Notes: generated from the sequence alone by a model not told the origin. DNA of 64,000 nucleotides from Prochlorococcus sp. AG-402-K10 (GCA_003216835.1 QCIF01000003.1:1-64000), one strand, 5' to 3'; numbered from the stretch's first letter, positions 9,844 to 20,201 are shown. Translations and numbers: made by a program.

Positions 9844-11127
9844 ATGAATGTAAATATTGTGAAAGAAAGTTTATTGAAACCAAACAAAAAATTTACTCTA
9901 CTAAGTGCTTTTGTCACTCTTTTAAATGATCGTTTAAGCGAAAGTATTCTATTACCTATTTTACCTTCATTCGTTTTACTGTTTGACTCTAAAGCTAGTA
10001 CATATGGTTTACTATCTTGTACTTACCAATTAGCTCAATTTACAGCGTCTCCTTTTATTGGGCTTATGAGTGATAGGTATGGCAGAAAGCCAGTAACACT
10101 GTTTTGTATTACTGGTTCAATAATAGGTATATCATTATTATCTTTTACAGTTCTATACAACTGGTCAACCTCTATAGCGGCTATACCCTTATTTTTATTA
10201 TTTATTGCAAGACTTATTGATGGTTTAAGCGGTGGGACTGCAGCTACAGCAACAACTATACTTGCAGATATTTCAAGCCCTGAAAAAAGAGCTAAAACAT
10301 TTGGACTAATTGGAGTAGCTTTTGGTTTAAGTTTTTTCTTAGGTAATATTTTCGTAGTAATTTTTGCAAAAAATACTAATAATAATTTTATTATTCCAGT
10401 CTTGATTGCATCAATTATTCCTATTATCAACTTTCTTTTAGTCTTCTTTTATTTACCAGAAACAAAACCTGAAAATAATTTAAATAAACCAAAACCAATT
10501 TTAAAAAATCCTTTAAAACAATTATTTACAGTATTTAAAGAAGAAAAGATTCGAAAACTGTCTTTAGCATTTTTTATTTATTTTATAGCCTTTACTGGAC
10601 TAACAAATATCCTAATTTTTTTCCTTCAAGAATCTCTCAATTGGACCACAAAGGCATCTAGTGGAACTCTAGTTGTTGTTGGAGTAATTGCAATAATTGT
10701 ACAAGGTGGCCTTATTGGTCCTTTAGTAAAACAATTTGGAGAAATGAGATTGACTTTAATTGGGTCTGGATTCATTCTGATAGCATGCTCACTTTTAATT
10801 ACTTCACCTAAAGAAAATGCAACAATGAATATTTATTCTGCTGTCTCATTTTTAGCAATTGGAGCGGGTCTAATTACACCCACTTTAAGAGCATTAATAT
10901 CAAAAAAGTTAGATATTAATAACCAAGGATCTATTCTGAGCAATTTACAAGGTCTACAAAGTCTTGGTGGAGTTTTAGGAATTGCAATGGCGGGAAGAGT
11001 TTATGATGAATTTGGTCCTAAATCTCCATTTATTGCTGGTTCCATTATTTTAATTTTCATGATATATCTTATTGCAGAGGGTAAAAATAATAATTTAACT
11101 TTTGATCAAAAAACAAAATTATCTTAA
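9844..11127 (+). CDS. Major facilitator superfamily transporter, TetA-like
   Basis: The 427-residue hydrophobic protein has about twelve predicted membrane segments. The MFS motif A is in the loop after the second segment (GLMSDRYGRKPV, about residue 70), and a motif of the drug-antiporter group (FIARLIDGLSGG) follows near residue 120. This suggests proton-coupled efflux of a small molecule across the inner membrane; the substrate is unknown. The stop codon overlaps the ppk start by one base (TAATG), so the two genes are probably translated from one message. The start is 24 bases from divergent cobA. Confidence 0.85.
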   Translation: MNVNIVKESLLKPNKKFTLLSAFVTLLNDRLSESILLPILPSFVLLFDSKASTYGLLSCTYQLAQFTASPFIGLMSDRYGRKPVTLFCITGSIIGISLLSFTVLYNWSTSIAAIPLFLLFIARLIDGLSGGTAATATTILADISSPEKRAKTFGLIGVAFGLSFFLGNIFVVIFAKNTNNNFIIPVLIASIIPIINFLLVFFYLPETKPENNLNKPKPILKNPLKQLFTVFKEEKIRKLSLAFFIYFIAFTGLTNILIFFLQESLNWTTKASSGTLVVVGVIAIIVQGGLIGPLVKQFGEMRLTLIGSGFILIACSLLITSPKENATMNIYSAVSFLAIGAGLITPTLRALISKKLDINNQGSILSNLQGLQSLGGVLGIAMAGRVYDEFGPKSPFIAGSIILIFMIYLIAEGKNNNLTFDQKTKLS

Positions 11128-13217
11128 TGAAGACCGAGGCTAATAATTTCATAAATAGAGAATTAAGTTGGATTGAATTCAATAAGAGAGTTCTTCTTAC
11201 TGGTATGGAAACAGACTACAAAGTTCTTGATAAAGTAAAATTTTGCTCAATTTTTAGCAATAATCTTGACGAATTTTTTATGGTAAGAGTAGCCTCTTTA
11301 AAGGCTCAAGTTGAAGCAGGGATCAACAAAAAAAGTATTGATGGACTTACTCCCAAAGATCAATTAAAAAAAATAAATAAAGAGGTAAAAGCTTTAACTA
11401 CTCTTCAAGAAAACTTTATTAATTCAGAATTAGATAATGAACTCAAGCAACATGGACTTTTTATAAAAAGATATAAGGAACTAAGTGAAAATCAAAAAAA
11501 TTGGTGTAATAACTTCTTTACTTCATCTATCTTTCCTTTATTAACTCCACTAGTAGTGGATCCTTCACATCCCTTCCCTTTTATAAGTAATTTAAGCCTC
11601 AACTTAGCAGCTATAATAAAGGATATTGAACATTCTAGAAATCAGTTTGTCAGAATAAAAATACCAACAAAAAATATAGATCGCTTTATACAAATTCCTA
11701 ATGAAATAATTGAAAGTAGAAATGAAAATCATCACTTTTTCATAACTGTTGAAGATTTAATCGGGAATAATATAAATGCTTTATTTAACGAAATGGAATG
11801 CATAAATTACTCTTTCTTTAGAGTTACAAGAGATGCAGATCTAGAGTTAAAAGAACTTGAAGCTGATGATCTTCTTCTAGCGGTTGAACAAAGTTTACAG
11901 AAGAGAAGATTAGGTGGAGACGTAGTTAGATTAGAAGTCGATGCGAACATGCCTGAGAGTATCTTAAAATTACTCATTGACAGTATCTCTATCCAAGAAG
12001 AATATATATACTTTTGCAAAAGCATATTAGGCCTTGACGATTTAAATCAGCTAACAAAAATTAATAGAGATGATTTAAAAGAAAATCTTTTAATAGGAAA
12101 TACTCACTCGCAATTGCAGTATTTAGATTCCCCTTCAAATAAAAACTTTAATTCTATTTTCAAGATACTTAGGAAACAAAATATCCTTCTTCATCATCCA
12201 TATGACTTATTTAAAACTTCAGTTGAGGAATTCATAAACAGAGCCGCAGATGATCCACTTGTTATGGCTATAAAAATTACTTTATATCGAGTATCAAAGG
12301 ATTCACCTATTATTGCAGCTTTAATGAGAGCTGCCGAAAATGGGAAAGAGGTCATGACTCTTGTCGAACTCAAAGCAAGGTTTGATGAAGATAATAATAT
12401 TCAATGGGCGAAACAACTTGAACAAGCAGGAATTCATGTTGTATATGGAATTATCGGATTCAAAACTCATACAAAAATAGCTTTAATAGTTCGAAAAGAA
12501 AAAGGCAGTTTAAGAAATTATTTTCATATTGGAACAGGAAATTATAATTCAAATACTTCAAGATTTTATACAGATTTGGGGTTGCTTTCAACAGACCCCG
12601 ATATTGCTACAGATTTAATCGAATTATTTAATTACCTCTCAGGATTTTCAAAACAAAAATCGTATCAAAAATTATTAGTATCTCCATCATCATTAAGAGA
12701 AAAATTCATATTTCTAATAAAGCGAGAAATTGAACATGCTGAAGACGGTAAACAAGCTGAAATAATTGCAAAAATGAATTCACTAGTAGACCCTGAAATT
12801 ATCCAGTTACTTTATTTAGCTTCTCAAAAAGGGGTAAAAATTAATCTAATCATTAGAGGTATTTGTTGTTTATATCCTCAAAGAAAAAATATAAGTGAAA
12901 ACATAAGAGTGATAAGCATTATTGGACATTTCCTTGAACATTCCCGTATTTTTTGGTTCAGTAATAACAATAATCCTGAAGTTTTTATTGGCAGTGCAGA
13001 TTGGATGAGAAGAAATTTAGATAGAAGAATAGAAGCTGTTACTCCTATAGAAGATTTACACTTGCAATCAAAACTATACAATCTTCTACAAACTTACATG
13101 AATGATAATTACTTTGCATGGATAATGCACCAAGATGGTTCTTACGAAAAAAAATCATTAGAATCTAACAACAATCGATCTCAAATTGAACTAATAGAAA
13201 CATGGCAAAATTATTGA
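11127..13217 (+). CDS. ppk: Polyphosphate kinase 1
   Basis: The 696-residue protein has the four-domain PPK1 length. The N terminus NFINRELSWIEFNKRVL and the block FCSIFSNNLDEFFMVRVASL are hallmarks. The catalytic histidine lies in GFKTHTKIALIVR near residue 450, and a second active-site region is HIGTGNYNSNTSRFYTDLG. The C-terminal SADWMRRNLDRRIE block binds ATP. It reversibly polymerises the gamma-phosphate of ATP into polyphosphate. It overlaps the MFS gene by one base, which is either chance packing or a hint that the transporter and phosphate storage are co-regulated. Confidence 0.96.
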   Translation: MKTEANNFINRELSWIEFNKRVLLTGMETDYKVLDKVKFCSIFSNNLDEFFMVRVASLKAQVEAGINKKSIDGLTPKDQLKKINKEVKALTTLQENFINSELDNELKQHGLFIKRYKELSENQKNWCNNFFTSSIFPLLTPLVVDPSHPFPFISNLSLNLAAIIKDIEHSRNQFVRIKIPTKNIDRFIQIPNEIIESRNENHHFFITVEDLIGNNINALFNEMECINYSFFRVTRDADLELKELEADDLLLAVEQSLQKRRLGGDVVRLEVDANMPESILKLLIDSISIQEEYIYFCKSILGLDDLNQLTKINRDDLKENLLIGNTHSQLQYLDSPSNKNFNSIFKILRKQNILLHHPYDLFKTSVEEFINRAADDPLVMAIKITLYRVSKDSPIIAALMRAAENGKEVMTLVELKARFDEDNNIQWAKQLEQAGIHVVYGIIGFKTHTKIALIVRKEKGSLRNYFHIGTGNYNSNTSRFYTDLGLLSTDPDIATDLIELFNYLSGFSKQKSYQKLLVSPSSLREKFIFLIKREIEHAEDGKQAEIIAKMNSLVDPEIIQLLYLASQKGVKINLIIRGICCLYPQRKNISENIRVISIIGHFLEHSRIFWFSNNNNPEVFIGSADWMRRNLDRRIEAVTPIEDLHLQSKLYNLLQTYMNDNYFAWIMHQDGSYEKKSLESNNNRSQIELIETWQNY

Positions 13218-13398
13218 TTTTTATGACATTTATAAAAAATACTTAATATTTTTAAAAATTTTAGATTTAGATAAAACCTATTGATATCAAGAGGTTTAAG
13301 GAATTTATTAATAAAAAATATTTTTTTGTCTTTAAAGTTTCAACGTAAAAGTAGTTTTTATTTCGATTTCTTTGCTAGCTTTTTAAAAAATCCATTAT

Positions 13399-13404
13399 AG
13401 GAGG
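13399..13404 (+). promoter_or_regulatory. Strong Shine-Dalgarno before the sigma factor gene
   Basis: A perfect AGGAGG lies 8 bases before ATG 13413 and 5 bases before GTG 13410. Most genes in the window have only weak or no such element, so this one stands out. The spacing favours the ATG as start. It would give efficient initiation of the sigma factor. Confidence 0.6.
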
Positions 13405-13412
13405 CCAGGGTG

Positions 13413-14432
13413 ATGGGGATCCCTCTGGAATCTTTAAAGAGTTCTTCAAAGAATGATTTTGAAGAACCTAGATTACCAAACACTGCGGGCAAGACCCGTC
13501 AAACAAAATCCAGCTTATCTGCAAAACAGAATCAAAAGAGATCTGTAAGACTTGCTTCAGATTCTATTGGTTTTTACTTGAGTAGTATTGGCAGAGTTCC
13601 TCTTCTAACTCCAGCAGAGGAAATAGAATTAGCTCATCATGTTCAGAACATGAAAAAATTACTAGATACTCCAGAGGCTGAGAGAACAACAAAACATCGA
13701 TCTCAAATCAGGATAGGGAAAAGATCTAGAGATAGGATGATGTCAGCAAACTTGAGGCTAGTAGTCTCTGTTGCCAAAAAATATCAAAATCAAGGATTAG
13801 AATTATTAGACCTAGTCCAAGAGGGAGCTATTGGATTGGAAAGAGCTGTAGACAAATTTGATCCTGCAATGGGATATAAGTTTTCTACTTACGCCTATTG
13901 GTGGATTAGGCAAGGAATGACAAGAGCCATTGATAATAGTGCTAGGACAATACGTTTACCAATCCATATCAGTGAAAAACTCTCTAAGATGAGACGAGTA
14001 TCTAGAGAATTATCACATAAATATGGGAGACAGCCTAGCAGATTAGAATTGGCAACCGCAATGGGAATAGAACAAAAAGATTTAGAAGATTTAATTTCTC
14101 AAAGTGCTCCTTGCGCTTCTCTTGATGCGCATGCAAGAGGCGAAGAAGATAGGAGTACACTGGGTGAACTTATTCCCGATCCAAATTGCGAAGAGCCAAT
14201 GGAAGGGATGGATAGAACTATTCAAAAAGAACATTTAGGTACTTGGCTTTCTCAATTAAATGAAAGGGAACAAAAAATTATGAGACTTAGATTCGGCCTT
14301 GATGGAGAAGAACCATTAACACTTGCCGAAATAGGCAGGCAAATTAATGTTTCTCGAGAAAGAGTAAGACAATTAGAGGCTAAAGCTATATTGAAACTCA
14401 GAGTAATGACTACTCATCAAAAAGCTGCTTAA
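13413..14432 (+). CDS. Group 2 sigma-70 family RNA polymerase sigma factor
   Basis: The protein is about 339 residues. It has DSIGFYLSSIGRVPLLTPAEE (region 1.2), then region 2 with NLRLVVSVAKKYQNQGLELLDLVQEG and the -10 recognition helix TYAYWWIRQGMTRAI. Region 3 follows, and region 4 ends in a helix-turn-helix TLAEIGRQINVSRERVRQLE. It lacks the N-terminal region 1.1 extension of a principal sigma factor, which fits the cyanobacterial type II group that redirects transcription under stress, nutrient or light changes. The upstream GTG at 13410 is an alternative start. A 192-base gap precedes it, unusual here, so it probably has its own promoter. Confidence 0.92.
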   Translation: MGIPLESLKSSSKNDFEEPRLPNTAGKTRQTKSSLSAKQNQKRSVRLASDSIGFYLSSIGRVPLLTPAEEIELAHHVQNMKKLLDTPEAERTTKHRSQIRIGKRSRDRMMSANLRLVVSVAKKYQNQGLELLDLVQEGAIGLERAVDKFDPAMGYKFSTYAYWWIRQGMTRAIDNSARTIRLPIHISEKLSKMRRVSRELSHKYGRQPSRLELATAMGIEQKDLEDLISQSAPCASLDAHARGEEDRSTLGELIPDPNCEEPMEGMDRTIQKEHLGTWLSQLNEREQKIMRLRFGLDGEEPLTLAEIGRQINVSRERVRQLEAKAILKLRVMTTHQKAA

Positions 14433-14438
14433 ACTACA

Positions 14439-15083
14439 TTGTTAAAATTTGCCCTAATTTTACTGTATATATTTTTAATATTTTTAATATCAATTATTTA
14501 TACAAAATTTACTGAAGATAACAAAGAAGCTCTTAGAAAAATAATACATATTGGAATGGGACCTTTAATACCTATTGCACAATATTTACAAATTGAGCAG
14601 AATTCAGCCCTCACATTTACAGCTATTATTTCCATATTAATTTTCTTAAATTACTCATACAAATTTTTTCCATCAATTGAAGACGTTGGTAGAAAAAGTT
14701 TTGGAACATTATTTTATTGCATTAGTTTATTTATTTTAATTTACTTTTTCTGGGAGAAAGATCCTTACGCATTGATGGCAGGATTTTTTATAATGACTTT
14801 TGGCGATGGATTAGCTGGTTTAATAGGAAAAAACTTAAAATCAAAAAATTGGCTTGTATTAAAGCAAAAAAAATCTTTATTTGGGACAGCTACAATGTTC
14901 TTAACAAGTTTTTTAGTAGTTTGTTGCTTAGCGTACATTCAAAAATATAATTTTAATATAAATCTTTTGATAATTGCTTTTATTGCTACTACACTTGAGC
15001 AATTTAGTGTAATAGGAATAGATAATTTTTTAGTTCCTCTTGCATCAGCAATTTATTTCAATATTTTCGTGACTAATATATAA
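14439..15083 (+). CDS. Phytol/dolichol kinase-like membrane protein
   Basis: The 214-residue protein starts at TTG six bases after the sigma factor. It has about six to seven membrane segments and family marks of CTP-dependent polyprenol kinases: RKIIHIGMGP near residue 33, and a GDGLAGLIGK loop near residue 125 followed by KKSLFGTATMF. Cyanobacterial and plant relatives phosphorylate phytol released from chlorophyll so it can be reused for tocopherol or chlorophyll. This is inferred from family; another long-chain alcohol substrate is possible. One base separates its stop from that of convergent DAHP synthase. Confidence 0.78.
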   Translation: MLKFALILLYIFLIFLISIIYTKFTEDNKEALRKIIHIGMGPLIPIAQYLQIEQNSALTFTAIISILIFLNYSYKFFPSIEDVGRKSFGTLFYCISLFILIYFFWEKDPYALMAGFFIMTFGDGLAGLIGKNLKSKNWLVLKQKKSLFGTATMFLTSFLVVCCLAYIQKYNFNINLLIIAFIATTLEQFSVIGIDNFLVPLASAIYFNIFVTNI

Positions 15084-15084
15084 C

Positions 15085-16152
15085 CTACACAATAGAATTG
15101 TATAAAATCGCAAGTAATTCTTTTGTTGTTTCTATATCAATACATGCATCTGTAATGCTTCTGCCAAATTCAAGATCTTCTTTTTTTAAAAGTTTTTGAT
15201 TTCCCTCTTTTAGATGACTTTCAAGCATAACCCCTAAAATATTTTTTTCACCATTAACTATTTGAGTAGCAACATTTCTAAGTACATCAGATTGCTTTCG
15301 GAAATCTTTATTTGAATTTCCATGACTACAATCGATCATCACTTTGTGAGGAAGACTAAATTGCTTTAATTCAGAGGAAATTCTATTAACATGGTGACTT
15401 TCAAAATTGGGACCTTTTGAACCACCTCTTAAAACTATATGACCATCTGGATTACCGGTGGTATTAACAATTGAAGCCATACCATTACCATTAACACCTA
15501 AGAAATGATGAGATTTTGAAGCTGACTGCATGGCATTCATTGCAGTATTAAAAGAACCATCGGTTCCATTTTTAAATCCAATAGGCATTGATAACCCTGA
15601 TGCCATTTCCCTATGAGTTTGACTTTCAGTTGTCCTCGCACCGATGGCTGTCCAACTAATCAAATCAGCAATATATTGAGGGACAATTGGATCTAATAAT
15701 TCTGTAGCAGAAGGTATTCCACGAGTTGCTAGATAAGAAAGCAAACTTCTTGCTCTTCTTAAACCAGTATTAATATCGTAAGAATCATCTAGATGAGGGT
15801 CATTTATAAGTCCCTTCCAGCCTACAGTGGTCCTTGGTTTTTCAAAATATACTCGCATGACTATTTCTAATTTATCTTTATAGATTTCTCGAAAATTTTG
15901 AATATATTTTGAATATTCCTTAGCTGCTTCTAAATCATGAATAGAACATGGCCCAACGATGACTAAAAGTTTCGATCCATTTTTATGCAAAATATTTTGT
16001 ATAGATCTTCTTGTTTTAGATACTGTGGTAGCAGAGTTGTGATCTAAAGGTATATCATTATGTAATCTGCTTGGAGGTATTAATGGACGTGTTTCAACGA
16101 CATGTAAATCTGATGTCTTTTCTAAAGCTGGATTATTTGATGATGTCGTCAT
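15085..16152 (-). CDS. aroG: 3-deoxy-7-phosphoheptulonate (DAHP) synthase, class I
   Basis: The 355-residue protein is a type I-alpha DAHP synthase of the AroF/G/H group. It shows LLVIVGPCSIHDLEAA near residue 62, the substrate-binding EKPRTTVGWKGLINDP near 105, and SGLSMPIGFKNGTDGS near 185. The metal site includes VMIDCSHGNSNK near residue 272. It condenses phosphoenolpyruvate with erythrose-4-phosphate, the entry to the shikimate pathway; aroE is also in the window at 24201. The sequence does not tell which aromatic amino acid gives feedback, so the symbol is nominal. It is divergent from acnB with a 97-base gap. Confidence 0.93.
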   Translation of the reverse strand: MTTSSNNPALEKTSDLHVVETRPLIPPSRLHNDIPLDHNSATTVSKTRRSIQNILHKNGSKLLVIVGPCSIHDLEAAKEYSKYIQNFREIYKDKLEIVMRVYFEKPRTTVGWKGLINDPHLDDSYDINTGLRRARSLLSYLATRGIPSATELLDPIVPQYIADLISWTAIGARTTESQTHREMASGLSMPIGFKNGTDGSFNTAMNAMQSASKSHHFLGVNGNGMASIVNTTGNPDGHIVLRGGSKGPNFESHHVNRISSELKQFSLPHKVMIDCSHGNSNKDFRKQSDVLRNVATQIVNGEKNILGVMLESHLKEGNQKLLKKEDLEFGRSITDACIDIETTKELLAILYNSIV

Positions 16153-16249
16153 TGATTAACAAAGAAGTTTTAATAATTTAAAAAGCATTTATGAATACTC
16201 TCCTTATCAATATTAAAAATAACAATAGATTAGGCATTAAACCTTACTA

Positions 16250-18823
16250 ATGATGAATTTGGAAACATTGCTCAAAGATTATGCAGATCACGTAGCTGAA
16301 AGAGCTGCTCAAGGTATACCTCCTTTACCACTAAATTCAGAACAAACAAATTGCGTTACTGAATTATTAGAACAAGATAGTAATTTCGACAGCTCATATT
16401 TACTTGATTTGTTAATAAATAGAGTACCACCAGGTGTTGATGAAGCCGCATATGTAAAAGCAAGCTGGCTTACCGCAATTGCCCATTGCGAAAAACATTG
16501 CAGATACATTAACCCTGAGAAAGCAATTGAAATACTAGGAACAATGATAGGAGGATATAATGTTAATTCTCTGGTTGAAATACTTAAAGGAGAAAACAGT
16601 TTATTAGCTAAAAAAGCAGCAGAAGTTTTAAAAAATATCATTCTTGTTTACGACTCAGCGAATGATATTTATGAATTATCTCAAAAAAATATTTATGCAA
16701 AAGAGGTAATAAATAGTTGGGCAAATGCAGAATGGTTCAAAAGCAAAAAACTTCTCCAAAAAGAAATTACTTGCCTAGTATTTAAAATTGATGGGGAGAC
16801 AAATACAGATGACTTATCTCCTGCAGTTCATGCGACAACACGTCCAGATATACCAATGCACGCATTGGCTATGCTCGAATTTAAAAAGAAAGATGGATTA
16901 GAAATTCTTAATAATCTTAAAAAACAAGAGATACAAATTGCTTATGTTGGAGATGTAGTGGGTACTGGGAGTTCAAGAAAATCTGCTATTAATTCACTTA
17001 TTTGGCATATTGGCGAAGATATTCCTTTTGTCCCAAATAAAAAAACTGGAGGAATAATAATTGGAGGCAAAATAGCTCCTATTTTCTTTAATACGGCTCA
17101 AGATTCAGGAGCACTCCCAATTGAGACTGATGTATCCCAAATGAAAACAGGAGATTTAATAAAAATATTTCCTTATGAAGGCATTATTAAAAAAATTGAA
17201 AAAAATACCAACACTGAAGTGTTAATAAGCCAATTCGACTTGTTCCCATCAACTATTACTGATGAAATTCAAGCTGGCGGAAGAATTAATCTCATGATTG
17301 GAAGGTCCCTCACAGACAAAATTAGAAACAAATTAGATTATGAACCTAGTGAAATATTTATCCGACCAGAAAATCCAAAAGAAATTAATTCTGGCTTTAC
17401 TCAAGCACAAAAAATAGTAGGTAAAGCATGCGGTTTAAAGGGCGTTAGACCTGGAATGACCTGTGAACCAATTATGACGACAGTTGGAAGTCAAGATACG
17501 ACTGGACCAATGACTAGGGATGAACTTAAAGAACTAGCCTGTTTAGGATTTACTGCAGATTTAGTTATGCAAAGTTTTTGCCACACAGCTGCATATCCCA
17601 AACCAGTAGACCTAGTAACACATAAAGAATTACCTGACTTTATATCTCAACGAGGTGGGGTTGCTCTAAAGCCTGGGGACGGGATAATTCATAGCTGGCT
17701 TAATAGAATGCTCCTCCCTGATACTGTTGGTACAGGTGGAGATAGTCATACAAGATTCCCTCTTGGCATTTCATTTCCTGGAGGCTCGGGCATTGTTGCC
17801 TTTGCTGCTGCAATAGGATCAATGCCATTAAATATGCCAGAATCTGTACTAGTAAAATTTACGGGAGAATTATTACCAGGTATTACATTAAGAGATTTAG
17901 TTAATGCAATCCCTCTTGTCGCGATTAAAAAAGGCCTTTTAACTGTTGAAAAAGCAAATAAAAAAAATATATTTAACGGGAAAATTATGGAAATTGAAGG
18001 ATTACCTAACTTAAAACTTGAACAGGCTTTTGAACTAACTGATGCGACTGCTGAACGCTCATGCGCTGGAAGCACAATACTTTTATCCCAGGACACTGTT
18101 CAAGAATACATAAGAAGCAATATTTCCCTTCTAGAAAAAATGATTGAGAGCAATTATGAAGATTCAAAGTCAATATCAAGACGAATCAATGATATGAAAA
18201 ATTGGTTAAAGAAACCTGAATTAATTCAGCCAGATCAAAATGCCAGTTACGAAGAAATAATTGAAATTGACTTATTACAAGTTACACAACCTATAGTTGC
18301 TTGCCCAAATGATCCAGATAATGTGAAGGAAATTACAGATGTTGCAAATACAAATATTGATGAAGTATTTATAGGTTCTTGTATGACAAACATTGGTCAT
18401 TACAGGGCTGCCGCAAAAGTTCTTGAAGGTGTGAAAAATTTAAAAGCAAAACTATGGATTTGTCCACCAACAAAAATGGATGAGGACACTCTAAAAAATG
18501 AAGGTTACTATGAAATATTTAGAAATTGTGGTGCAAGATTAGAGTTGCCTGGATGTTCTTTATGCATGGGAAATCAAGCCAGAGTAGATGAAGGGTCAGT
18601 CGTATTTTCTACGAGTACAAGAAATTTTGACAATAGACTTGGCAAAAATGCTCAAGTGTTTTTAGGGAGTGCTGAATTAGCAGCAGTTTGTGCACTTCTT
18701 GGAAAAATTCCTGAAGTAGAAGAATATCAGGATATTACTAAAAATAAAATAAATCCATATTCAGATGAACTTTATCGCTATCTTCAATTTGATGAAATTG
18801 ACGATTTCAGCTTGTCAAAATGA
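16250..18823 (+). CDS. acnB: Aconitate hydratase B
   Basis: The 857-residue length and domain order match AcnB. A HEAT-like N-terminal domain (about 1-160) is followed by the swivel domain, here before the catalytic core, with VGTGSSRKSAINSLIWH near 240. The Fe-S core follows, with QDTTGPMTRDELKELACLGF, GGDSHTRFPLGISFPGGSG and cluster cysteines in FIGSCMTNIGHYR and PGCSLCMGNQ near the C terminus. It interconverts citrate and isocitrate. The first two codons are both ATG, so the start may be 16250 or 16253. The CLC transporter follows ten bases later. Confidence 0.96.
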   Translation: MMNLETLLKDYADHVAERAAQGIPPLPLNSEQTNCVTELLEQDSNFDSSYLLDLLINRVPPGVDEAAYVKASWLTAIAHCEKHCRYINPEKAIEILGTMIGGYNVNSLVEILKGENSLLAKKAAEVLKNIILVYDSANDIYELSQKNIYAKEVINSWANAEWFKSKKLLQKEITCLVFKIDGETNTDDLSPAVHATTRPDIPMHALAMLEFKKKDGLEILNNLKKQEIQIAYVGDVVGTGSSRKSAINSLIWHIGEDIPFVPNKKTGGIIIGGKIAPIFFNTAQDSGALPIETDVSQMKTGDLIKIFPYEGIIKKIEKNTNTEVLISQFDLFPSTITDEIQAGGRINLMIGRSLTDKIRNKLDYEPSEIFIRPENPKEINSGFTQAQKIVGKACGLKGVRPGMTCEPIMTTVGSQDTTGPMTRDELKELACLGFTADLVMQSFCHTAAYPKPVDLVTHKELPDFISQRGGVALKPGDGIIHSWLNRMLLPDTVGTGGDSHTRFPLGISFPGGSGIVAFAAAIGSMPLNMPESVLVKFTGELLPGITLRDLVNAIPLVAIKKGLLTVEKANKKNIFNGKIMEIEGLPNLKLEQAFELTDATAERSCAGSTILLSQDTVQEYIRSNISLLEKMIESNYEDSKSISRRINDMKNWLKKPELIQPDQNASYEEIIEIDLLQVTQPIVACPNDPDNVKEITDVANTNIDEVFIGSCMTNIGHYRAAAKVLEGVKNLKAKLWICPPTKMDEDTLKNEGYYEIFRNCGARLELPGCSLCMGNQARVDEGSVVFSTSTRNFDNRLGKNAQVFLGSAELAAVCALLGKIPEVEEYQDITKNKINPYSDELYRYLQFDEIDDFSLSK

Positions 18824-18832
18824 TCATGGACT

Positions 18833-20191
18833 ATGCAAAAACTTATAAAAGAAAATATTAAAAAAACAGGTAATAACTCTTCTCGTAGCATTAAAAAATT
18901 ACTCAAACAAAGATCTTTTGTTGTAGCAATATCACTTTTATTAACAGGCTTAGGAGCATCCATAACAAGCATATCTTTTAAAACTGGAATTTATTTTATT
19001 AATAATTGGAGATTAGCTTTATTAGACCAATTTCCATCTATTACGGTTCTACCAATTTTTGGCGCTATTGGAGGTGCCTTAGCAGGATTTTTAATTAAAA
19101 ATATTGCTCCAGCGGCAAAAGGTTCAGGAGTCAGTCAAATAATGGGTTTCTTGAGGCATAAAAAAGTTCCAATGAATCTAAAAGTAGGATTAGTAAAGCT
19201 CATATCTGGCATTATCGCCATTGGTAGTGGCTTCCCATTGGGTCCAGAAGGTCCTTCAGTTCAAATGGGCGGATCTGTTGCTTGGCAAATGGCAAAATGG
19301 CTTAAGGCGCCATTAGCTTTTAGAAGGGTAATAGTCGCTGCCGGAGGTGGTGCAGGAATAGCTGCAGTTTTTAGCGCACCACTAGGAGGATTTGTTTATG
19401 CAGTAGAAGAATTATTAAACTCTGCTAGACCAGTAGTTTTATTATTAGTTGTTATTACAACCTTCATAGCCGATTCTTCTGCTGATATTATTCAAGCCTT
19501 AGGTTTAGATCCTAAAGCTGGGGGATTTGATTTCAACTTAGGATTTTTAATCCAAAAAGAATATGACCCATCTGTATTTTTCTTACCGATTGATTTTCTT
19601 TATCTGGTTTTACTTGGTGTAATTGTTGGGATTTTTGCAGAGCTTTATAGCAGATATGTTCTTCTAATGCAAAATCTTGGAAAACGCTGGTATAAAAATA
19701 AATTTGTTTTAAAAATGAGTATTTGTGGACTTATTTTAGGAACTATATATTCTTTCTTGCCAAGTACTTTTCACAATTTAGATGAGTTGCAAAAGATAAT
19801 AGCTGAACAGAATACAAGTATTGAGATTGCGATCTTAGCAGTATTAGTACTATTTATTACGACAGGCTTAGCAGCCTCCTCAGGGGCACCTGGAGGACTA
19901 TTCTATCCAATGCTCACTTTAGGTGGAGCTATCGGGCTAATAATGGGGAGCTGGGTAGAACTCGCAACAGGTCATGCACCAAGTACTTATATATTTGCTG
20001 GAATGGGTGCTTTCGTAGCTGGCTGCTCTAGAACACCAATCACAGCAATGTTTTTAGCTTTTGCATTAACCAAAAATTTATTAATTATGAAGCCCGTTCT
20101 CATTAGCTGCATTGCAAGTTTCCTCATCGCAAGAGCATTTAATGAAGAATCAATTTATGAAAGACAAATTCAGATTGAATTAGAAGATTAA
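18833..20191 (+). CDS. CLC-family chloride channel/transporter
   Basis: The 452-residue membrane protein has the CLC fold motifs in order. GSGVS is at residues 97-101 (GSGIP in the E. coli protein), then GPEGPSVQMGG with the gating glutamate at about 139. VEELLNSARP holds the internal proton-transfer glutamate, and GGLFYPMLTLGG corresponds to GxFxP. Both glutamates of the proton-coupled antiporters are present, so Cl-/H+ exchange is more likely than a passive channel. There is no C-terminal CBS domain pair. It starts ten bases after acnB and probably shares its transcript. Physiological role is unknown. Confidence 0.88.
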   Translation: MQKLIKENIKKTGNNSSRSIKKLLKQRSFVVAISLLLTGLGASITSISFKTGIYFINNWRLALLDQFPSITVLPIFGAIGGALAGFLIKNIAPAAKGSGVSQIMGFLRHKKVPMNLKVGLVKLISGIIAIGSGFPLGPEGPSVQMGGSVAWQMAKWLKAPLAFRRVIVAAGGGAGIAAVFSAPLGGFVYAVEELLNSARPVVLLLVVITTFIADSSADIIQALGLDPKAGGFDFNLGFLIQKEYDPSVFFLPIDFLYLVLLGVIVGIFAELYSRYVLLMQNLGKRWYKNKFVLKMSICGLILGTIYSFLPSTFHNLDELQKIIAEQNTSIEIAILAVLVLFITTGLAASSGAPGGLFYPMLTLGGAIGLIMGSWVELATGHAPSTYIFAGMGAFVAGCSRTPITAMFLAFALTKNLLIMKPVLISCIASFLIARAFNEESIYERQIQIELED

Positions 20192-20201
20192 GAATTATTT
20201 G

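Noticed and set aside
13218..13409. Search for a tRNA or small RNA in the gap before the sigma factor
   Set aside because: No T-loop motif or convincing stem-loop is visible; the gap is best read as promoter and leader.
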